Shown here piece after piece: positions 57,393 through 64,000 of a DNA stretch of 64,000 nucleotides (positions are counted from its first letter, which is position 1; each line of letters starts with the position of its first letter). Both the position numbers and the translations under genes were made by a program. Source of the DNA: Kiritimatiellota bacterium (lineage in GTDB: Bacteria > Verrucomicrobiota > Lentisphaeria > Oligosphaerales > JAADHN01); NCBI GenBank assembly GCA_013151865.1, contig JAADHN010000095.1, forward strand, positions 1 through 64,000, given 5' to 3'. The notes under the pieces were generated by a model. That model was not told where the DNA came from, searched no databases, and saw only the letters and a program-made list of their open reading frames with translations.

Positions 57393-57624
57393 TCCGGAGC
57401 TGATGCGACCCGATCCGGAACAGTCCGGGCGACGCTGCCGCGACGTCCGTGTTCTGGACGGGCACCGGGTTCGGAGTGCGCAGGGGCGCGAAAGGTCGAG
57501 GCGGTTCGGAGCAATCTTGCGCCCGAGACAAAGCGGTCTCGTTTCGAAGATGATCGGGCGAAGCCGCCTGTGCCCCAGTCGGTTCAAGGCGATCGGCAAG
57601 AACGAGCATAAAGGGATTTTTTCG

Positions 57625-58860
57625 ATGGCGAATGTGTTCCCGTTCCCGGCGGTGCACCCCGTTGCCGAGGCCGCGGCCGGGGTTTGCGCCCCCCCCTACG
57701 ACGTCGTCACCCGTGACGAAGCCCGCCGCAAGGCCCGAGGCAATCCGGATTCGTTCTTGCACGTCTCCCGTGCTGAACTGGGATTGTCGGATGATGTCTC
57801 TCCGTATTCCGATCTCGTATACGAGACGGCGCGCCGGAATTATCTTCGGCTGCGGCACAGCGGTCGCCTGCAGAAGGACACGGTTCCCCACTACTACGTT
57901 TACGGCCTCGAGTCGGCGACGCATCGTCAGGTCGGCGTTGCGGCCGTTGCCGCCGTGGACGACTACGAGGTCGGAATCGTCCGTCGGCATGAAACGACGC
58001 GTCCGGACAAAGTCGAAGATCGCGCCCGGCATATTGCCGCGTTGAACGCCCAGACCGGCCCCGTTTTCCTGGCGTACCGTGATTCCCAAGAGATTGCCGC
58101 CATTGTCGGCACGGCCACGGCACGGCCGGCATTGCTGGACTGTACGGGGGGAGACGGTGTGCGGCACACCGTTTGGCGGGTGTCGGTTGAATTCACCGCT
58201 TCGTTACGCCGGGCCCTCGAGTCTTTGCCTGTCCTGTATATTGCGGACGGACACCATCGGGCCGAGAGTGCAGCTCGAGTTCGGACGGAACGGCGCCGAG
58301 ACAATCCGGCCCATACCGGCACGGAGCCGTACAACCGGTTCCTGGCCGTCCTTTTTCCGGCAAGTCAACTGCGTATCCTGCCCTACAACCGTCTGGTCAA
58401 GGGATTGAACGGGCTGGATGCCGAAAGATTTCTGGCAGCCATCCGCCGGTCGGGCGCCTGCACAGTGCAGCCCGTGTCTTCGGCGACGCCGACGGCAAAG
58501 GGCGCTGTCCATATGTTCCTCGATGGCCGTTGGTGGCGAATAGCATTCGTAGGACCCTCCACCTGCGACGATCCGGTCGAACAATTGGATGTCCAGCGCT
58601 TGCAGAAACTGGTATTGGACCCCATTCTTGGCATCCGCGATCCCAGAAGGGACCCGCGCATTGATTTCGTGGGCGGGATACGCGGTGCGGACGAGCTGGA
58701 ACGCCTTGTGCGCCAAGCGGCCGCCGACGCAGCGTTTTCTCTGTTTCCCGTGGGGATCGAGGAAGTCATGACCATTGCCGACGCCGGCCGAATTATGCCG
58801 CCGAAATCCACTTGGTTCGAACCCAAACTGGCAGATGGCTTGTTGATCCACGAGATTTGA
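57625..58860 (+). CDS. DUF1015 family protein
   Basis: 411 residues from ATG 57625, preceded by AAAGGGA; a longer frame upstream lacks support. Family hallmarks are the opening VFPFPAVHPVAEAAAGVCAPPYDVV, the FLHVSRAELGL segment, the YYVYGLE strand, ADGHHRAESA and the PYNRLVKGLNGL region, ending in AGRIMPPKSTWFEPKLADGLLIHE. DUF1015 (also called an HTH/SpoOJ-like or 'possible transcriptional regulator') has no established biochemical function; some members sit near serine or lysine metabolism genes. Here it lies 119 bases upstream of a LysA-like decarboxylase. No catalytic assignment is made. Confidence 0.92.
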   Translation: MANVFPFPAVHPVAEAAAGVCAPPYDVVTRDEARRKARGNPDSFLHVSRAELGLSDDVSPYSDLVYETARRNYLRLRHSGRLQKDTVPHYYVYGLESATHRQVGVAAVAAVDDYEVGIVRRHETTRPDKVEDRARHIAALNAQTGPVFLAYRDSQEIAAIVGTATARPALLDCTGGDGVRHTVWRVSVEFTASLRRALESLPVLYIADGHHRAESAARVRTERRRDNPAHTGTEPYNRFLAVLFPASQLRILPYNRLVKGLNGLDAERFLAAIRRSGACTVQPVSSATPTAKGAVHMFLDGRWWRIAFVGPSTCDDPVEQLDVQRLQKLVLDPILGIRDPRRDPRIDFVGGIRGADELERLVRQAAADAAFSLFPVGIEEVMTIADAGRIMPPKSTWFEPKLADGLLIHEI

Positions 58861-58979
58861 AGGGATGGCTTGCCGCTCGAACCCCGAACGTTCGAACGGG
58901 CTTGGGCGATGCCTTGGCGTATTCCGATGCCTATATTCCCGGGCCGGCCCCTCGAGACATTCAGGACAGGAAGAGAACC

Positions 58980-60248
58980 ATGAGAATCGAGAGTGAGCGC
59001 ATCCTCTTTGAAGACGTCCCGGCGACCGCCATTGCCGAATGCTACGGGACGCCCACGTATGTGTATGAGGAGAATCGCATCCGCACGAATTTTCGGCGCG
59101 CCCTGGCGGCTTTTCGCAACGATTATCCCAATTTCCGCTTCTTTTACGCGGTCAAAGCGTGCAACAACCCGGCCATTGCCCATATTCTCCGGCAGGAGGG
59201 CGCCGGGATCGACGCCGCCAGCGTGAACGAGATTCGTTTGGCTGCCGAAATCGGCCTGGGCGGAGAAGATGTGATGTTCAGCGGGAATTTCCTGTCGGAC
59301 GACGACATCCGGCAAGGGCTCCAAAGCGGCGTAATCTTCAACTTGGACGACATTTCGCTCTTGCCGCGGGTGCTCGCGCACGGACGTCCGGACTTGATCT
59401 GCTTTCGGGTGAATCCGGGGTATGGCAAGAGCAACGTGGGCGAGTACGTAACGAACGCGGGGCCCAAAGCGAAATTCGGGCTCCACCCGGACCAGGTCAT
59501 AGAGGCTTACCGGTTGGCCCGCGATGCCGGCATCTCCCGGTTCGGCGCCCACATGATGCCCGGTTCCTGTATAACCGATTCGGAATACTTCGGGTTCATT
59601 ACCGGACTGTTGATGGACATCATCGGCAAGGCGGTCAGAGAATTGGGGATCCGGTTCGAATTCATCGACCTCGGCGGCGGTCTCGGCATTCCGTATCGCC
59701 CGGACGAATCGCCGTTGGACATCGAAGCTGCGGCGTCGAGGGTCGCCGCCGTTTTCAAGGAAAAAGTGCGCGAGTATGGGTTGGAACCGCCGCGGCTCAT
59801 GATGGAGCCGGCGCGCTACTTCGTGGGGGACGCCGGGTACATCGTGGGTCGAGTGCACGCAATCAAGGACGGGTATGCCCGGATTATCGGGACCGATGTG
59901 GGCATGAACGTCTTGGCCCGGCCCGCCATGTACGGGGCGTATCATCATATCTATGTGGACGGACGGGAGGGCGAACCCCGTGCGTCCATGGGACTGTGTG
60001 GTCAGGTTTGCGAAAACACCGACTATTGGGTGCGGGATCGTCCCCTGCCGATGGGCACGACGGTCGGTGACCTGGTCGTGGTCGAGAACGCCGGCGCGTA
60101 CGGATACACCATGAGTTATCAATACAACGGCAGACTGCGTCCTGCCGAGGTGCTGGTCAACGGCGAGCGCCACATGCTGATCCGCGAGCGTGAGACGTTC
60201 GAGGACATGGTGAGGGGCGCCCACGTGCCCGATTACCTTCGGGAATGA
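58980..60248 (+). CDS. lysA: PLP-dependent decarboxylase, diaminopimelate-decarboxylase-like (fold III)
   Basis: 422 residues from ATG 58980 with AGGA upstream. Fold-type III alanine-racemase/ornithine-decarboxylase family. The PLP lysine is Lys59 (FFYAVKACNNPAI). The phosphate-binding glycine loop is FIDLGGGLGIPY. The active-site Cys-Glu pair is in GLCGQVCENTDYW, and NAGAYGYTMSYQYNGRLRPAE is typical of LysA. Two usual LysA motifs differ: HIGS is replaced by HMMPGSC and EPGR by EPARYF. That variant is found in a recognised subgroup annotated as diaminopimelate decarboxylase, but ornithine/arginine or carboxynorspermidine decarboxylase cannot be excluded. The likely role is the last step of lysine synthesis. 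Confidence 0.88.
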   Translation: MRIESERILFEDVPATAIAECYGTPTYVYEENRIRTNFRRALAAFRNDYPNFRFFYAVKACNNPAIAHILRQEGAGIDAASVNEIRLAAEIGLGGEDVMFSGNFLSDDDIRQGLQSGVIFNLDDISLLPRVLAHGRPDLICFRVNPGYGKSNVGEYVTNAGPKAKFGLHPDQVIEAYRLARDAGISRFGAHMMPGSCITDSEYFGFITGLLMDIIGKAVRELGIRFEFIDLGGGLGIPYRPDESPLDIEAAASRVAAVFKEKVREYGLEPPRLMMEPARYFVGDAGYIVGRVHAIKDGYARIIGTDVGMNVLARPAMYGAYHHIYVDGREGEPRASMGLCGQVCENTDYWVRDRPLPMGTTVGDLVVVENAGAYGYTMSYQYNGRLRPAEVLVNGERHMLIRERETFEDMVRGAHVPDYLRE

Positions 60249-60484
60249 TGCACGGTTTTCACCAACCTCGGCCCGCCCCTGACCGGGGGCCGGCGATTGC
60301 AGCGCGTCGTCGACGGATCGCTTGCAGGGAGGTGTAGCGGGGGCGGGCGTGAGGATTCGGCGGAACAGTCGTGCCCTGAAATCGACGCTGTGCCGGGTTT
60401 CGCAAGCTCGTTGCTATTCGTGTATCGGTCGGGCAAGCGGTTCGTGTAGGCCCGTGCGCCCTTTTTGCCGTCGAGGCGATCCGT

Positions 60485-61318
60485 ATGCCTGAACTTCCCG
60501 AAGTCGAAGTGATCTGTCGCGCCCTGCGCCCGCACTTGACCGGACAGAGGGTCCGGGGCATCCGTGTATGGACTCGCCGACTGCGCCATCCGGTCCCGAC
60601 GCTGCGGATGCGCGACCTGATCGTTGGACGGTGCATCCTCGATGTGCGCAGGCGCGGGAAGTACATTCTGGTCGAATTCGAGAGGGGGACGCTGCTTGTC
60701 TTGCATTTGGGCATGACCGGTGCGTTTCGCATTGTGTCCCGGCATGAGCCCCGGCTTCGGTCGGACCGTGTCGAATGGTGGATCGGGGACAGTCTTGGCT
60801 GGCGACTGGCCGACGTCCGCCGGTTCAGTCAGGTGAGCGTCGAGACGACCGGGGCCGGTTCGGACGCTCCAACGACTATCGCACGGTTGGGGCCGGAACC
60901 CCTCGAGGACGAGTTTAATGTCGCGTTTTTCGGACGCCTTGCGGCGGGCCGTACCGTCCCGGTCAAGAACCTCTTGATGAACCAGGCCGCCGTTGCGGGG
61001 ATTGGCAATATCTATGCCAGCGAGGCACTTTTTGCCGCTGGAATCGACCCGAGGAGAGCGTCCGGCGATTTGTCGAGAGAGGAATGCGGTCGCGTGGTTG
61101 CCGCGGTGAAAGTCACCCTCGAAGCAGCTATTGCAGCAGGGGGCACGACCTTGCGGGACTTCCGCCTTCCCGATGGTACGGAAGGGGGCTTTCAGCGTCG
61201 GCTCGATGTGTACGGTCGGGCCGGCCGTCCGTGCCCACGTTGCGGTGACGGATGTGGGATTGTCCGAATCCTCCAGGCGGGGCGCAGCACATTCCTGTGC
61301 CCGCGTTGTCAACGTTGA
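60485..61318 (+). CDS. mutM: Formamidopyrimidine-DNA glycosylase
   Basis: 277 residues from ATG 60485. N-terminal MPELPEVEV supplies the catalytic Pro2 and Glu3 (after Met removal). The beta-hairpin lysine is Lys59 (RRRGKYILVEF). A helix-two-turn-helix segment is NQAAVAGIGNIYASEALF, and a C-terminal zinc finger (CPRCGDGC ... CPRC) clamps DNA. It removes 8-oxoguanine and related lesions and cuts by beta,delta-elimination. It is a standard length and a single stand-alone gene, 166 bases before the kinase. Confidence 0.97.
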   Translation: MPELPEVEVICRALRPHLTGQRVRGIRVWTRRLRHPVPTLRMRDLIVGRCILDVRRRGKYILVEFERGTLLVLHLGMTGAFRIVSRHEPRLRSDRVEWWIGDSLGWRLADVRRFSQVSVETTGAGSDAPTTIARLGPEPLEDEFNVAFFGRLAAGRTVPVKNLLMNQAAVAGIGNIYASEALFAAGIDPRRASGDLSREECGRVVAAVKVTLEAAIAAGGTTLRDFRLPDGTEGGFQRRLDVYGRAGRPCPRCGDGCGIVRILQAGRSTFLCPRCQR

Positions 61319-61502
61319 AGCGTCGCCGGAGTCTCCCGATCCGGAACCGACGGCGTCCGTCCCGTCCGCCGGGTGACCGGCACGGTTCGTGCTTCTACGA
61401 ATGCCGCATTTCGACGGCGTCGCCTTCGGCAATTGGTCGCCGTACAGGGCGGCGTGCACAGTACGACACTCACAGCATTGGCAATGCCGCTGGAGAGGCG
61501 CC

Positions 61503-62558
61503 ATGGCCGCTCTGTTTCACCGCAGCAGTCCGGGGCCGCCCCCGGACCCCGTATCCCCCACGGCACTTGCCGACCCCGATCGTCTTTTGGCTGTGTTTGG
61601 GACGGGTTTTTGGCTCTGCGCCGATTGCGGGTCCCCGATCGAATTCGGTCTCATGGAACCGCTTTCCATCGCGCCGTGCCCATTCTGCGACCGGCCGGTG
61701 TTCGTTCCGCTCAGGGTGAAGACGTACTATCTCTACGCCCCTGCCGGCGGCGGGGGCATGGGGAGCGTCTACCGTGCCGTGTGCACTGAATACCCCGGTG
61801 AGACGTTTGCGGTCAAGGTCTTGCCCCGGGACCAGCGCGAGGACGCTGCGGCCCGGGCCGCGCTCGAGGCGGAAGCCCGGGTTGCCGCCCGCTTGTACGG
61901 CGTCCCAAACTGCGAGCGGGCCGTCGAGTACGGTTCGGCAGACGGAGAGTACTTCCTGGCGCTCGAATACATCGACGGCGAACGAGTCGACCAGGTACTG
62001 GATCGCGACGGCCCCTTCGAGTGGCGTCGCGCCTTTCGGATGGCCTTGGACGTGATCGCCGCAGACGCCGCCATCTACGAAAAGGGCTTTCTCTATCGCG
62101 ACCTGAAGCCGGAGAATATCATCTTGGACCGTTCCGGGCGGGCGAACCTCGTGGACCTGGGATTGTGCATTCCCCGCGACGCCGTGCTCGACGATATGTC
62201 CGAGGAACTTGTGGGCTCCGTCCTCTATATTCCGCCCGAACGGGTGGCCGGACTTCCTGAAGATTGTCGGAGCGAAATCTACAGTCTTGGAATGGTGCTG
62301 TTCCATCTGCTGACGGGCCAGCCGCTGTTTTCCGGGGACGATCCTGCGGCGTTGGCGGAACAACATGTGCGTGAACCGCGCATCACGGCTTGCCGGGATC
62401 GTCTTCCGGAGGGGACCCCGGAGGCGGTCCGCAGTCTGCTGATCCGGATGGTTCCCCGGCGACGAGATGCTCGGATTGCCTCGTTCGACCTGCTTGAGGA
62501 GGAAATCCGCCGCATTCTCGCCGCCTGCCCGACGGCCAGTGAAATCGGAACAGCGTGA
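61503..62558 (+). CDS. Ser/Thr protein kinase with N-terminal zinc ribbon
   Basis: 351 residues from ATG 61503 with GGAGAGG upstream. Cys39, Cys42, Cys59 and Cys62 form a CxxC...CxxC zinc-ribbon-like finger before the kinase domain (CADCGS ... PCPFCDRP). The bilobal kinase has GGGGMGSVY (Gly loop), Lys105 in FAVKVL, Asn205, and an APE-like YIPPERV. Two motifs deviate: HRD is YRD (Asp200 retained) and DFG is DLG (Asp218 retained), so catalysis is plausible. There is no transmembrane helix, so the enzyme is cytoplasmic. The last codons overlap a possible GTG start of the next gene, suggesting coupling with the URO-D protein. Confidence 0.9.
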   Translation: MAALFHRSSPGPPPDPVSPTALADPDRLLAVFGTGFWLCADCGSPIEFGLMEPLSIAPCPFCDRPVFVPLRVKTYYLYAPAGGGGMGSVYRAVCTEYPGETFAVKVLPRDQREDAAARAALEAEARVAARLYGVPNCERAVEYGSADGEYFLALEYIDGERVDQVLDRDGPFEWRRAFRMALDVIAADAAIYEKGFLYRDLKPENIILDRSGRANLVDLGLCIPRDAVLDDMSEELVGSVLYIPPERVAGLPEDCRSEIYSLGMVLFHLLTGQPLFSGDDPAALAEQHVREPRITACRDRLPEGTPEAVRSLLIRMVPRRRDARIASFDLLEEEIRRILAACPTASEIGTA

Positions 62559-62578
62559 TTCCGGGACGGGAGAGAACG

Positions 62579-63703
62579 ATGATCGGACCGACCCATCGGG
62601 AACGGGTGTTGTTGGCGCTCGAACATCGCGAAACCGACCGCGTGCCCATCGCCATGGTGTGTTCCGGCATCACTCCACCGGCGCGCCGGCAGTTTGAGCG
62701 CTATCTGACGCAGAAACGGGGAACGTCGGTGGAACGGTTTCTCGCTCCTCTTGTAGATATCCGTTCGATCCGACCGGCTTACATCGGGCCACCTTTGCCG
62801 TCGGGCGCCGATATTTGGGGCGTGCGACGCGCCCCGGTCAGCTACGGTGCTGGGGAGTACCAGGAAATCATGTTTCATCCCCTTGCCCGAGCCGAAAACA
62901 TGGACGATCTGAACGCACACTCCTGGCCGGACCCCGATTGGTTCGACTACGCTTCTTTACCCGAACACATAGCTGCGGTTCAGCGCGACGGCCCTTACTG
63001 CCTCATGGCGTCCAACGGCAACATCTTTGAAACATCGTGGTACATGCGAGGGTTTCAACAGATCCTGGTGGATTTCGCGTTGAACCCCGAGCTGGTGCAC
63101 GCCCTGCTCGAGCGTGTGACCTGTTTTTTCGAGGAGTACTTCCGTCGTATTCTCGAGGTGGCCGACGGACGGATCGACTTGGTTTTCACCGCCGACGATA
63201 TCGGCGGGCAAAGCGGTTTGCTGATGTCGTTGGACACATGGTCCGAATTCGTCCGGCCATACCATGCACGTTTGAACCGGCTGATTCACGCGTTCGGCGC
63301 CCGGGTCGTCTATCACTCGGATGGCGACGTGATGGAAGCCGTGCCGGGACTCATCGATGTGGGTGTGGACGTTCTCCAGGCGCTACAGTTCGATACGCCC
63401 GGCATGGACCCGCGGGTTTTGAAAGAGCGCTACGGCGACCGTCTGTGTTTCGAGGGGGGGATCAGCGTGCAACAGACCCTCCCGTTCGGCACGCCCGATG
63501 ACGTGCGTCGCGAGGTATGCGAACGCATCGCTGTGTTGGGCCGCAACGGCGGCTACATCCTGGGGCCGTCCCACGTCATCCAAGCCGGTACTCCTCCGGA
63601 GAACATCGTTGCCCTGTTCCTGACCGCGGCCTCCCGCCCCATGCCGTCGGCCGGTCCCGCGGCGCCGGGACGGGCCGCCAAGTCGAAGCAGGCGGAGTCA
63701 TGA
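62579..63703 (+). CDS. Uroporphyrinogen-decarboxylase-family protein (non-heme type)
   Basis: 374 residues from ATG 62579 with GGGAGAG upstream; GTG at 62555, overlapping the kinase stop, is an alternative. TIM-barrel URO-D family of the kind that is expanded in Kiritimatiellota, Planctomycetota and Lentisphaerota: THRERVLLALEHRETDRVP, YHSDGDVMEAVPGLIDVG, DPRVLKERYGDRLCFEGGIS, and GGYILGPSHVIQAGTPPEN. In this subgroup true heme synthesis is unlikely; corrinoid or methylcobalamin methyltransferases (MtaA/CmuA-like) are the closest characterised relatives. Substrate unknown. Pairing with a protein kinase is unusual. Confidence 0.9.
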   Translation: MIGPTHRERVLLALEHRETDRVPIAMVCSGITPPARRQFERYLTQKRGTSVERFLAPLVDIRSIRPAYIGPPLPSGADIWGVRRAPVSYGAGEYQEIMFHPLARAENMDDLNAHSWPDPDWFDYASLPEHIAAVQRDGPYCLMASNGNIFETSWYMRGFQQILVDFALNPELVHALLERVTCFFEEYFRRILEVADGRIDLVFTADDIGGQSGLLMSLDTWSEFVRPYHARLNRLIHAFGARVVYHSDGDVMEAVPGLIDVGVDVLQALQFDTPGMDPRVLKERYGDRLCFEGGISVQQTLPFGTPDDVRREVCERIAVLGRNGGYILGPSHVIQAGTPPENIVALFLTAASRPMPSAGPAAPGRAAKSKQAES

Positions 63704-64000
63704 AAAGCGGTGGCGGTGGTTTTGGACTGTGATTGCGGGCCTGCGACGGGCGTGTGGTCGGGCCCGGGCCGGCGTCCGATGAGTCGGGCATTCGCGCTTG
63801 GATGGCGCGGGCCCTGTCCGTGTCCGGCGGACCGGGAGAGCGGCTTCGGCGGCACGCGGGCGGGCACGGCGGCGGATACTGCAGGACCGCCCGGCGCGAC
63901 ACTGTCGTAGGGTCGTCGTCACCGTGGTCCGGGCGCAAACGGAAGATCGACATGGTCAAACGCGGTGCGTTTTTCTGAAACGATCACCGGCCGGTTGCGG
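63704..64000. other. No supportable gene at the right edge
   Basis: Roughly 300 bases after the URO-D gene. A 10-codon frame begins ATGA over the URO-D stop (MKSGGGGFGL), but it is too short and simple to call. Open frames further on show no family features. A gene could begin beyond the edge. Confidence 0.5.

Noticed and set aside
63702-63734. 10-codon frame beginning ATGA at the URO-D stop
   Set aside because: Too short and simple (MKSGGGGFGL) to be called.

Overview
The window is high-GC bacterial chromosome with long intact genes, mostly good Shine-Dalgarno sequences and regular use of GTG starts. I see no tRNA, rRNA, CRISPR array, transposase or phage gene. Several features are typical of PVC-type phyla (Kiritimatiellota, Lentisphaerota, Verrucomicrobiota, Planctomycetota) or neighbours such as Hydrogenedentota. 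These are giant secreted beta-helix/propeller/Ig proteins with dockerin-like and GW-type C-terminal modules, a uroporphyrinogen-decarboxylase-like protein, PQQ- and sortilin-type propellers, a GH42-like enzyme with thrombospondin type-3 repeats, a heparinase-II/III-like lyase and a DUF1015 protein. The phylum is an inference; a marker-gene tree would be needed.

Layout. (1) 1-17.3 kb, minus strand: two giant exported proteins in one operon. The first is 3771 aa and the second is at least 2000 aa, running off the left edge. A near-consensus sigma-70 promoter lies at 17460-17488. (2) 17.9-22.0 kb, plus: a signalling cassette of a 117-aa unknown, a 1122-aa hybrid histidine kinase and a 129-aa unknown. 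(3) 22.5-26.2 kb: an RhlE-like DEAD-box helicase and an amino-acid permease fused to a PTS EIIA-like domain. (4) 26.5-36.4 kb: exported proteins for carbohydrate or polymer use (PQQ-like propeller, sortilin/BNR propeller, GH42-like glycosidase) and an alpha/beta-hydrolase. (5) 36.4-41.1 kb, minus: the conserved block rpsB-tsf-pyrH-frr, then a PhnP-like metallo-hydrolase. (6) 41.6-50.9 kb, plus: a 525-aa repetitive membrane-anchored protein, thioredoxin with a clear intrinsic terminator, dnaE, and a heparinase-like lyase. (7) 50.9-54.3 kb, minus: mreB and an OmpR/EnvZ-type two-component pair. (8) 54.7-63.7 kb, plus: a large membrane-anchored unknown, a ThpR-like 2H phosphoesterase, a DUF1015 protein, a LysA-like PLP decarboxylase, Fpg/MutM, a zinc-ribbon Ser/Thr kinase and a URO-D family protein.

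Housekeeping genes (translation, replication, repair, lysine/cell wall, shape) are interleaved with an outward-facing set of surface and polymer-degrading proteins. The best candidates for new biology are the giant protein pair (cohesin-like and dockerin-like modules in one chain; a lipase-fold domain with Gly where the nucleophilic Ser should be), the kinase cassette with two unknown small proteins, the permease-EIIA fusion, and the KTDTS/STSTGRIKK repeat protein divergent from rpsB. Start sites were chosen by Shine-Dalgarno sequence, signal peptide or family alignment. All family assignments come from reading motifs, not from database searches.
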